Below the pieces are notes generated by a model, which was not told where the DNA came from, made no database searches, and was given only the letters and a program-made list of their open reading frames with translations. The translations under genes were made by a program, and so were the position numbers. From Quillaja saponaria (lineage: Eukaryota; Streptophyta; Magnoliopsida; Fabales; Quillajaceae), in the NCBI GenBank assembly GCA_029379385.1, contig CM055612.1, forward strand, positions 4,650,001 through 4,714,000: 64,000 bases of DNA, read 5' to 3'. Positions within the stretch are counted from its first letter, which is position 1, and each line of letters opens with the position of its first letter. Shown here in pieces: positions 36,832-48,400 of this stretch.

Positions 36832-39092
36832 CCGTGAAGTTAACCAGATTGGCCTCAATCCTCTGACTCTTCCCACCATATCATCATACTCAAAAGTGGC
36901 CCTCACATGACTCTTGAACCTCACACTCCTCAAAAACTTCTTTCACCACCACTTTTTACTTCATTAACAAAAATATAATTCCAAATTTTTCTTTTTCAGA
37001 AAGAAAAAAAAAATTTATTTTAAGGATTTAATTAGTGATAATATTGTACGTAAACGTTAGACACTATCTGACTGTTAAATTATAAAATAAAAATTGTATG
37101 CACTCAAAATTATTAATTAAATTAACTGATAAATGCTTTGTTTTGAAAGAATTATGATAATTCGGATTAGATTAGAGCATTTTTGCTCATAAACTAACTT
37201 GTAGAGGTGATTTTTCTTTAATTTTCATTAATAATATCAGAGTCAGTCTTACCATCTTTCCAGTATAATTTTTGAGGACGAGTTCTATTCTAATATTTAT
37301 CGAAATTCAACCTTTATTGAAACGAAATTTATAATAAAAACTATATATATTCAATGAACTCATCCCCACCTTTTATGGCGCCGGTCCACGGATATTTAGC
37401 GGGAGGGTGTTGAATAGTGAAAATTTGGGACAGCAGGGACAAGAAGTTTAGTCAAAGTTATACAGCCATGTGTGGCCTTCTTCACAAGTAAAATAAAACA
37501 TTAATTAATTGGAATCCTCCCAAAAAGAATTGTCCAAATTTTTTTAGTCATCATCTAACAAAATTGGTAAATACAGAATTAATTCCATTCCCATTTAATA
37601 TGAAACTCTGACTTCCACTCAAAAAGGAAGTAAATTTGATTAAGAAATGGAAAAATATCTGCCATGCTTTTATAGATGGTTAGAAGACTATAAAGATTTA
37701 GTGACACTTCTTTTTCACATTAAGATGTGGATTCAGTCATATCAGAATATAAAAAAGAAAAAAATTATTATTGTAGTCCCTCTAATATAAATTGTGGTTG
37801 ATTACAAATTGATTGAAAATGCCATATTATGTGGAATTGATGGGTGGTTTTCAATTCAACAACTACATTAAAAACTGTATAATCAACTAGTCAGACCATA
37901 TATTCTGCAAGTTAACATGGAAATAGGGTCCTTAGTTTAGGTACAATTATAAAGGACTCTTTGAAATGACTTTCTTGACCCACGCTAAAGGATTAGGCCA
38001 AGGACAGATATGTCAAAGTGTAAAGTAGAAAAGAAAAAGAAAGGTAGAGAAGAAAGATGCCATTAGAATAATTATAATTGCTATTTTATAGGCACCAATG
38101 CTTTTTTATGTTATTCTCTAATGACTAGAGATTCTTAGATATAGAAATAAGACATGGATTGTTTGGAAATTTGCATAGAGAGAAAGGACAGACACAATGA
38201 TTAGACAAAATGATTTAGTAGGAGTAGTGCTAGACTAAATCACAAAGATTATCAGACAATTACTTCAAGAGCAGTAAGAGTCCTCACTCTAGCTTCAATA
38301 TTCCTAGAATAGATGTGGAGTAGACAATCACTTACCAAATACCAAAGTGGCCTGTTCATTTTATGATTATTCCAATGAATTTCCCTCACTCCCATCACTA
38401 CACAGAGCAACAATCTTCAAATTATCTTTATGAAAGTATATTAGTTAATTTAGACAAATGTGACTATAAATTTAAAGTCATATTTATTAATTATTATGTG
38501 TAAAATGAGGTTATTTTTTGATATTATTAATTTATAATATATATATATGAAAGAAGTAAGTGAAATAATCAGTGAAATTAGTACCGTATAAATTCACAAG
38601 TTCTATATATATAAAATAATAATTTTTCCTTTCTACCCATGCTGTGAACCTGTCATTACATCTCAACTATTAAAATGAAAAGCAAGATTATTCACAGGAA
38701 TGAAAAGGATGATGGAGTTAAGACAACTCAAAAAGAAAGAGTTGATGAAGTTTGGTCACATGGTGATGAGTATATGGATTAACATGAGACAAATATAAAT
38801 GTAGCCTGCAGGTAGAACGAAAAATGTCAATGATTTGTGTTGCCACGCCATAACTTAAGTTTGGGTGAGTCTAAAAGCCTTTCATCAGTTTAGGTACTAT
38901 AATTAGGTCCAAATTTGCTATTACATTTTAGAAAGGTGGTAAAGAAAGAGAATCCCTTGGTTGTAGGTGTAAGTCCCATGTGAGGTTGTCACAAGCAATA
39001 TATATCATAAAAAGAGGAGGACCATTGCTTATGGTTGTGGAAACATCTCTTTTTGTTATCATTATAAGAATCTATTCTAACAGTGTATCAGT

Positions 39093-39140
39093 GGGGGGGG
39101 GGGGGGGGGGGGGGGTGGAGAGAGAGAGAGAGAGTCATGA
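39093..39140. repeat. Poly-G tract followed by GA repeat
   Basis: A run of 23 G (39093-39115), then TGGAG and a (GA)n run to about 39133. It can form G-quadruplex structure. Its length is probably unstable and hard to sequence. Confidence 0.9.
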
Positions 39141-40086
39141 AAGGCATGAGTTCTATGAAAATCCAAAGAAAACCCCACTAAAGATATAAAGTGGAAGATT
39201 TGGTTCGGCCTATTCATCTTGCCTCTTGGCTCTTTACTCTCTAGTGGGAAGATGAATAGATGATGGTCAAGAAAGATGAGAGTTAGGGTCTTCTCAAAGG
39301 CCTTGCTCCTTGTCATTTTTTTTTAAATGATTATAATTTGAATAACTTGCACAAGAAAAAGACTTGCAAAGTTATTGACGCCTTTGCATGTGAATAGCAC
39401 CACTGCTGCTAAAACAATTGCTGTCCTTTTTGCCCCCCTAATGAATATTGATATGTTTCTTTCCTTTCGTCCTGTATACTGGTAAACTCTCCTTCTCATT
39501 CAGTCATCCTATATTTCTACTTTCCCCCTCAACCAACCATTATTTCTTCCCCCTTCTCTATGTCTAGGAATTAGATACGATGGATGCACACACTTCTGTC
39601 ACTCCCACGGTCCTTTAGGATGTTGCACTCTGAACATTCACTCCCCATTGATTAAACTGCAAAAAACTCGCGTTTTCACATTACTTTATCCATCATTTCC
39701 CCCTTTCCAAACTCACTTTTTCCTAACAATGACAGCTTGAGAGTTGAGACCAACCATGTTCCCTCACCAATCTTGTATTGATATTGAAAGTAGACAATGG
39801 ATCAATCTTGGCACTTCACCTACACAATTAGCTGCTAGCATTACTTCCGGCATCAGAAACGAGCAAGGGCTAGTACCAACAAAGAATTAAATATGGCCAC
39901 TTCGGATATTTAAAATCAGATGCTTATCCGTCTTTTCCATCCAAATGCATCAATTCCAAGCAACGCAGAGGAACAAAATTCAGATATGCAAAATTAATAC
40001 CTAGAAAAATATTACAGCAATATCTTAATTTCAAAGTCTACATGGTAATATATCCTTATATTTTGTATAAGCTAGAGGGCAAAGTG

Positions 40087-40300
40087 TAATACTCCAAAGT
40101 CCCACATTGTTTGGGAAAGAGAAGAGTGAATATATATAACCTCACAAGAATTAACTACTAAGTTTCTTTCAATTAACATTATAACTCATGTGATAGTGAG
40201 TTGTTGACTTTTCAAACATACTTGAGCTAAGTTAAAACCGGAGGTATTGAGGCTATATTTTGAAGAATCACCTCACCTCCTAGCTCACAGATTAGATCAG
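40087..40300. mobile_element. Possible solo LTR or LTR remnant
   Basis: It starts near TGTAATACTCCAAAGTCCCA, followed by CACATTGTTTGGG, a phrase that often opens plant LTRs, then about 200 bp with a TATATATAA box. No partner LTR, primer site or clear target duplication was found, so the call is weak. Confidence 0.25.
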
Positions 40301-40572
40301 CCAACTAGAGATAGGCATATATTAATTTGTGACTGATTAATTGGCATGTCAGTATAATGTTGCATAATAACATAGGTACCGAACCTGTAATTCTTTGAAC
40401 CTCCTCCCACCACCAAGACCCAAAAAGAAGAATGAACCATAAATTCAAATTAAATCAAATATACAAAAGCATGGAAAAAAGAAAAAACTTCCATTAAAAA
40501 TTTGTGATCCAGGCTACAGATGTAAACATATAAGAGGGAGTTCACCAACACTGCACTTCCAGGATGCCAAAA

Positions 40573-43500
40573 TCAACTTTCAATCATCGGTTCAGGGTCA
40601 GATGTCTCTGCACAAGATTTAGTTGATTGGCGAACAGAGTTGAAAAGGATGTCCTTGATAACCTATGCGGAGAAAAGGACACGAAAGATGTTTTTGAGTA
40701 AAACAGGTGCTGAACAAATCTAGAACTCAAAAACAGGTGCTTAACAAATCTAGAAGAAATGATATGGTCAAAAACTAGAATCTTTAATGCACCTGTGACA
40801 TTAGACCATGAACCTGCTCCACAGTTATCTTTGCACTATCACGTGTAATCTTAGCAAGTTGTGATTCTTCCTGCAATCATGTAAACTATTACTGTCTGAA
40901 ATGCAAGGATAGAGGGAAAAAGTAGAAAGAGAGAGATGGAAGGCTCTTGACAACACAGAGTGTGTGGTTTTCGGTGGTTTTAAAAATTAATAATGAAAAA
41001 ACCAAAATATCCGAATCTTTAACACAACAAAATCTAAAGGTACATTTGAAGGATTGCACATATCCCGATGATCTGTTCTATGAGACTGCATTGCACCCCC
41101 TGGCATGATAGAATGTGTCCCAATTAAGTAACAACTTTAGTTCCTGTTTATTGCCTAAAGTGGGTATGGAGAAAATCTTAAGTTTAGCCAAAGTAACACA
41201 ATAAACATTAGCCAATAAAACATAATATGTCCTTTGTGTATACCATTTTGTCTTAAAAAACTGAAGACCATTTTGCAAAATAATCCACAGGGTATACATA
41301 ATAAATTAATAATCCATAGGGCCCTAAATCTTCCATTTACTTTTGATTGATATTGTCCCTAATATTTTCCAATAAGAAGCTTCAGAGCAGATTTAAAACC
41401 TGCATCACCATTGACAATACACTTCACATCAAGTACCAAAGAAGCAATTGACTATACTAACCCGACTATCTAGAAATGTAGACTGGCCAATGTATAATAT
41501 TCAGTCATTACACATTGCCAATAACGTAAAAGCTATGGCCAAAAACAACTTTGCGAACAAAGACCATAGATCCAAAGATTCGAGGCCAACTAAATCTTAA
41601 TAAACAGTCACATAAGTTCCATAATCAGTTCAATGCATGATGTAAATGCAAAATACGTAATTTACATGAATCATAGATGGTGTAAGAACGTTAACCTATG
41701 AAGCACGAGGTACTGGTACTTCGGTAAGGTACGGTACGATACTGGGTACTGATGATTCGCTATTTTTCAAAAAATCACGATACCGGTACAGGTACGTTAA
41801 ATTAACTAATTAAAAATATAAATTATATATAATATATTAATATATATATATTGACAAAAAAGTAAAAAAATAAAATTAAAATTAAAGAGAACATAAAGAA
41901 TAGCTGTAAAAAAAATAGAAAGAGGACAAAAAGGCTTTCTATATATTAAAAATATATTTATATAGATAAAAAGTAAAAAAAAATTAAAAGAGAACAAAAA
42001 TAATAGTTGTAAAAAAAATAGAAAGAGGACAAAAAGGCTTTATATACATTAAGATAAAAAAAAGAGTAGAATAAGGCATAGAAGCAGCGGCTTTATATAC
42101 ATAAAAAATATATATATATACGGAGAAGAAAAGGAAGAAGGTTTACTTGGTTCAGAGCTTACCTGGTGCTTGCGATGTGCGTGAAGTGTGAAGACTACTT
42201 ATTATGAAAATTGAAAGCTGCTGCCGCCAATCTTACAGCAGCAAAGAAGCAAGCCTTCTTCACGAGGAGTCTTGGGTGTGGGCTGCAATCTAATCTAGCA
42301 TCTTTAGGTTAGGGATTTGAATAATTATGCCATTAGGGTTGCTTTCTTTTTCTTTTTTAACGAAGCACAAGCTCAGATGTAAGCCTTGAAGCCATCTCGA
42401 AGCCTGTACCATAAATTTTTAGCCAGACTGAAAGCCGCACCCAAAAATAAAAAAAAATAAAAAAACTTCTGGTAATTCATGTGGACGTACCGAGGCGTCC
42501 CCGCACGTCCCAGCACCCGATACGCCCCAAGGATTGGTTCTTTGAGATTTTTGGAGTATCCGTGCTTCATAGACGTTAACACACATCTATGAAAGCTCCC
42601 AGTGAATTTACCAATTTTGCATGACCAGGACTCTGTCCATGCTTGTACATTTTTGGGTTGATACTTGATAGTCCCTATATTTTTCAATGACTACCAGGAA
42701 ATACATAACTAATGGATCCTTAAAATAGCACTGGTGACAAGCAATGCTCATAACAAGAAAGAAGGTGTATTATGCTGCCATCCCACCAAATAAACTGTGC
42801 ATTAACCTCTATTCACTAACGCAAGACCAATGCCATTGGTTGTGAGCATATGTACCTCTTCATTGACTTCAAATATAAAAATATGATGCATGAATTGTGA
42901 ACATGTAATAGATTGGGAACTTGAACAAAAACCAGCACAAGCAGCAATATATCTCAACAACAGGTTTCCTATGTTGAATGTAAGGTTTATAAGTAAGCAT
43001 TAGGCAGTACGAGCATATGTAATTTCTAAATGGTGCGTGTGACTAAGGCAAATCCAAGTAGCAAGAACAGAGTAAATTAAAAAGCGAATTCTGATCTGAA
43101 ACCAGCAACCAGAAATCAGTGAACATATAAGAACCAGTCACAGCCTCTTTCGTAAATTATAGAAACAATTACAAGAAGGTTTTAAGGAAATCACAATTCC
43201 ACTTACTTCTTTTTTTCTTTGAGATGGTGCTAGTAACAAGCCAAAGCGTGAGTGTGCCAATTGATTCTCTGCTTGTTCTAGCTTTTCAGCTGCAAGTTTA
43301 GTAGTTCACAACTGAATTATATTCAAATTCACATAATCACATTATAATGATACATAACAATTTAAGAAATATGCCACATCCATATCATAACAACAGCAGA
43401 GTTAAAAATTAAGATACCTAAATCTGAGATTTGTCCTGCAACATAGTCTCCATTACCCAATAATGGTGAAGATGAAAGGGTATTCACCCAATACTTGTTC

Positions 43501-44820
43501 CACAGCAGATCCAAGAGGTGTGAATCGAGGGAAGACTTAAAATATGTTATATCCAGTGAATAATACTGCAAATGCACACTGAATAGAGGTAAGACAAACT
43601 TTGACTAATATCTCAAAAAATAAGGAGACCATAATAGATCATAACCTGTTTACAGTGTACACCAAAGTCTTCAATCTTATTTAAAGGGATGGTCTGGTAC
43701 TCGGAAATAGGCTCATCCGGAGGCTTATATCCTTCTGGGTAAGTTCTGAATGCCCCAATCTCAACTTTACCAGCAGAAACAGTCCTTGTTGGGTCAACTA
43801 CAACTGCTAAAAATGGCTCCTGAAATGTCTGGTTCAGCATCTGTGTGGAAACATCAATACCCGAAAGCCAGCATCCATAACCAGGATGAGAATGGTACCA
43901 CCCCGACAACATTCTCCAATCGCCCTGCCTACAACATCCACATACTCAGTCAGAGAACCTAACTCTAGAAAGAACAGAATTTATATGTACCTGTGAACAA
44001 GGATTCCCATGAGACACATCATCCATCATGATATCTAATTTTGACAATTTTGATAAAGATAATAGACAAAGTCAGGACTGCAACGGTTCGGATTATGCAT
44101 GATATCAACAGTGTAAATCGTGTAATAGTAATGGTTAAACAAGGGCAATTAAATCCCATTCTGGGCACCCCACATTGTGTAAATAAACGTGAACTATGAC
44201 TGAAGTGCAAATTAATAACCAGGGTTTCTTAAATCTAATCAAGGGTTTTCAACAGCAGTCATTCTGTACCTCAAGCAAATAATTGCAACTACGATTTCCA
44301 ACAACTACTTAATGTTTTCTGGCAAAAGAAATAAATCCCATCTCCATTCAGTGAAAAAAATAAAGGAAATAACAACAAAAATAGTATCTCTGAAATAACC
44401 AACCTGTTTGTTAGTCTGAGAATAATCGACCATATACTCATAAGCATCGGCCTGGGCATTAACCCTGGTCTCAGTCCCTTCAACAGGCAAAGCAAAGGCG
44501 TCCATGACGATGATTGCGTCGCCGTCAGTCTTGCCTTGCATGAGACCCATGACCTCAATGCTACCACCAGAGCGGGCGTGGACAACCATCTTAAGTAGAG
44601 CGAGGGCGGAGATCTTAACGCGCTTGAAGTAGTGTGGGTCGTTCACCCATGGCTTCTCCTGCTGGAATTTCGCTTGAGCAGCCTCATCGTAGTAGAAAAT
44701 GGCGTCGGATGCTGGGTCGGGATTGTTAGTAGTAGATGATGGAGTATCCATGGGGATTATGTTGTTTTCTAGTTCCCATGTTTTCTGTGCGATTAGCGAA
44801 GAGGAAGAGAAGGGTTCCAT
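40573..44820 (-). CDS. CSN5: COP9 signalosome subunit 5 (JAMM deneddylase)
   Basis: Exons: 44820-44404, 43924-43646, 43565-43418, 43289-43207, 40870-40793, 40662-40573, giving 364 residues (Arabidopsis CSN5 is about 357). CSN5 is the metalloprotease of the COP9 signalosome and removes NEDD8/RUB from cullins. The MPN domain shows Glu89 ([12 protein letters not shown]) and the JAMM motif [14 protein letters not shown], with His150, His152, Ser160 and Asp163. Downstream [20 protein letters not shown] and [19 protein letters not shown] are typical. Anomaly: the conserved AGRLENVVG, spliced at GTAG|GCAGGG (first base 43928), runs out of frame because GGGG stands where GGG is expected. Using the next acceptor, four bases on (first base 43924), restores the frame but replaces that segment with GDWRMLSG. 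Intron 4 (40871-43206) is very long and holds a hAT-like element. Confidence 0.92.
41688..42580. mobile_element. Non-autonomous hAT-like DNA transposon in CSN5 intron 4
   Basis: An 877-bp element (41696-42572) with perfect 12-bp terminal inverted repeats: CTATGAAGCACG on the left and CGTGCTTCATAG on the right. It is flanked by the 8-bp duplication ACGTTAAC at 41688-41695 and 42573-42580. Subterminal GGTAC motifs are clustered at the left end. The AT-rich interior has two roughly 50-bp direct repeats (ATAGAAAGAGGACAAAAAGG at about 41919 and 42019) and no transposase. An 8-bp duplication fits the hAT superfamily; family assignment is inference. Confidence 0.85.
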
Positions 44821-45492
44821 TGTCCCTCGGTGAGAGAATTTTGGAGAAACAAGCTTCCTCGTTTATATGGGTGTCGTTTAATTTTTTCTGCGTGGCGCCG
44901 GCTCTTGAGCGTTAACATTTTCTTCTTTGGTCAGAAAAGGCCAAACCCAAAGCTCTGTGTTTTTCTTTCCTGGGGTTTTAAAAGAGTTGATAAGCAATAA
45001 CAAAGGAATATAAAAAATATAAAAAATACACACACACACACAATATCATTTTGGAAACATTTCACATTTGCACATAATTTACATATTATCTATAATTTCA
45101 AATTTAGTTGACCTTAATTAGATCTTATTAGATGCATTTTGACAAAGCATGAGTAACCTAGCTCCCAAAGTCACCAAACTAAGCTCAGTCAAAGCAAAAT
45201 TTAATCAGCATTTAATCTCTACCTACTTACCAATGCTATATCATTCAAACAAATCATGCTCCGTTGATTTTATTTATATCAGCACGTTCCATTTGATTTA
45301 GCATAAACTATTTCCAGTTTTCCCGAGAGCAAATCTTGTGCACCAACAAATGAAAGAGAAAAGAACAGAGATTCTGCCTAAGGACATGGACTTGCAAATA
45401 CAGATTGATTATACTTGCAAATAGTTTAACATAATCCTCATATTTCTAGACTAACAGAAAATTACAGATTACAATAAATATATAATCTGACA
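44821..45492. other. CSN5 promoter and spacer to KAKU4
   Basis: The spacer between two genes on the same strand. The first 100-150 bp (CGGCTCTTGAGCG, TGGCGCCGG) is GC-richer and should hold the CSN5 leader and core promoter. The rest is AT-rich and includes the KAKU4 3' UTR. A short (CA)n run lies near 45029-45041. Confidence 0.45.
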
Positions 45493-48400
45493 TTATTTAC
45501 CCCTGCTCCAGCCCCGGCCCCTGCCCCTGCCTCTCCTGTTGTATCTGGTGATTCTTCTTCCTGGTTTCTCAACATTGCTGTTAGTCTTTGCTGCCAAGGT
45601 CCATTCTGACTGCTGATGAGATTGATCATGTTGTAACTCATCATACCGCATGCTAGAACTGTTTTGGGAACCATATTGCAACACCATCATCTTCATTCAT
45701 AGCAACACTATCATTAACGTTCACATCTGGCACCTCCATAGAAGCTTCACTCAAAAGCTCGCACACCTCTTCATCTGGATTTCCTTTAGCTGTTGTCCCA
45801 TGGCTGGAACTGACCAGACTGTTTCCCTCATGGCATGGCGTGGCGGTTTTTCCTACACCTTGTCCTGCAAGCAATCTGGAAAATAGAAAACCAGCATTAA
45901 TGGGGAGTTATCCTTCTGCTAATTGTAAGAACCTTTTATTATCTCAAATGATTGCTTTGAGTAAGACTTCTGTTAGTCTTTCTCTTGCCCCCAAGGAATT
46001 AAAAAAATTCCTTTTGAGATAACTTTTCGATAAGCCTAGAAACAGAAATGATTCAAGAAACAGTATAGGAACGGCATAAAAACACTAATTTTTTGTGAAA
46101 ACGCATGGAAAAGATATAATAGAACACTTATTATAATTATTGTAGATATCCAACATTGTTAATTTAGTACATAAAATACTATTAAATACATAACGTTGTA
46201 AAATTCTAAACATAGACATACAAATTGGAAAAAAATATCAAATTACAATCACATCCAACTAACAGTGGAGTGGCTAACAGCTGCTCAACTCATTTAATGA
46301 AAATTTTTAATTTGAACCAACATGCATATGTTCTAAAATTTTAATATTATACATCACTAAGTTAAACTAAATTAATACAAAATATTTAATAAAAAAATAA
46401 AATAAAAGACCAAGAAACCTAACATAGGTAAAATCCTAAGAAGAATTATCTTCACTAAATTATACCATTTGAATATACATTAACTAAGATTAAAAAAAAA
46501 ATTGAAATCCTAAAATATAAAGAGAACTAGAGCCAAAATTTTAAATTTTAAATTATGAAAATGCCTTGTTTATGTCGACCCATTTCGTGTAGAAATGCTC
46601 TCGTTTCGTGTGGAAACACTCCTGTTTCAGTGTGGAAATAGTGGTTGCGTTTCTGTAAGTTAGTTTCGTTTCAGGGTAGTGTGGAAACGGAAACGTTTCG
46701 CACATTTCGAACACGAATTTTTAAACCTTGCTTGCCCCTTCTCCTTTGGCTGCCTCCTTCTCCCTCTTTCTCTGTCTGAATCCCCTATTTCTCGATTTGA
46801 ATCCCTAATTGCTAGATATTGCAAATCCTGTCAAGAAAGATAATTCAGTACAATTACAAGCTCCTCTCAAAGGCCTTTCTCGAACTTAGAGGACCTAAGA
46901 TTCTCAGGCCTAGGCCCAAATTGGTCGTGGCTTCTTGGGTTAGGCATCTTGCCATCCCTACCCTTCTTCCTTTATCTCTTCCTCCTCATCTTGGAAACCA
47001 CACTGTCTCAACGTGGACATGTGCTTGTAAAGGAAAAGGAGAGTGGACATGGATAGAAATTGTCATGAACAGCTTAAGACTGGCAGTAGTGTGCTAGGAA
47101 TCCTGGGTCCAAATCTAGGACTGAGTACTTTCTTATTACGGTTCATTCCTAAAAATCATTAAGTATTACATAATTTACATACTACTAAATTATAAATCTT
47201 AAACTCTATTTCTTTCGTTCTCCATCAGTATTGCTATCCTGATCATGTGCCTTTTAGTTTTTTTCTAGTTACCAGAATGTCACTTTCTTTAAATAGTTAG
47301 ACTACTATGGAAGAATCTAACTTTAAAATGTAATTATCACAACATAAAAGAAACAAAATGTAAATTGAATACAACATGAAAGCAACACTTATTATTGTGA
47401 TTACCACAATGTGACAAGAACAAATACAAATTATAATTGCAATTACTGTAATATGAACGAATGCTATTATTATAAATACAGCTTGAGTTCTATACTTCTA
47501 AACAAAGTACTATAACAGTCTCTATTGTAGAAGCCTAAGCAGGAAATAGTCTCCATGTTGAAAATTTTGGCTGACAAAAGAGCTTCAATACAACTTCATC
47601 CTTAAAGTCATTGAAATACAAAACAAATAGGAGGAAAAAAGAGAAACACTTCACACAATGAAAAGCTAAAAGGGTAAATTCCAAGTGACAATAAAAACAA
47701 TATATATAACCGTATCTACATATACAAAGGTATATGAACTGAAAGGAGGAAAAAGAAAACTTACCTATGCTGCTACAGTCTTGATATGTTCCAATGACCT
47801 GATTTTTTTATCAGAGCTAATTATCCCTCGGCATACCTCTTGTGAACCTACATAATATAGTTTTCATGAATAAGTAGAAGTTTTCACTAGGGAAAAAATC
47901 CAATTAATAAAATACTGAATGCAAGCCTGCATTTATCCACTGAATCAGTTGCAGCAAGCCAACAACCAATACAGACAAGAAAAGCAGTAAGTCTTTTATG
48001 TTATGTGGTATATTGTTAACTCCTTATAGCAAACTTCTATTTTTCAAAAACATAAACTCTGTAAGAAAAGTACTACTTGTTCTCCAACTTTGCTGCATTA
48101 ATAAGAAGCTAATGGTGATAAAAAGGTTCTTCAACGGCAGAGCACCCACCAAAATAAGATCCATTACAGGAATCTCCCAGGATTCTCAAAGGCCAAGAGC
48201 ATCGTCATGCAAACTTGGGAGACAAAATTCCTCAATAAAGTGGCACTAATAAGCAGTGGTCCTCCTTGTATAAGATACCCACCATTGACATTTGACTCCC
48301 AATCAAGATGATCCCTCAAGAACAATTAAAATCAACTTACTAAAGCTAAGTTGTCAAGGAATTCAATTTTATTTTTTTTCACCATTAGATCTTCTCCAGA

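Larger units (their letters stand above)
32955..40572. other. Long AT-rich intergenic region
   Basis: About 7.6 kb with no recognisable gene on either strand. It holds an inverted repeat at 33625-33728, a direct repeat of AATTGAGAATGAGTATTAT at about 33797 and 33871, and a GC-richer patch at about 35580-35880 (ACCGGCCCCCCGCAG, ATTACGTGTCA) without an ORF. It also has a GGGA run near 36808-36831 and a poly-G tract at 39093-39115. The right end (about 40300-40572) is the CSN5 3' flank. Confidence 0.55.

Noticed and set aside
42373..42687. 104-codon minus-strand ORF in the CSN5 intron
   Set aside because: It spans the right end of the hAT-like element and its flank; not a gene.
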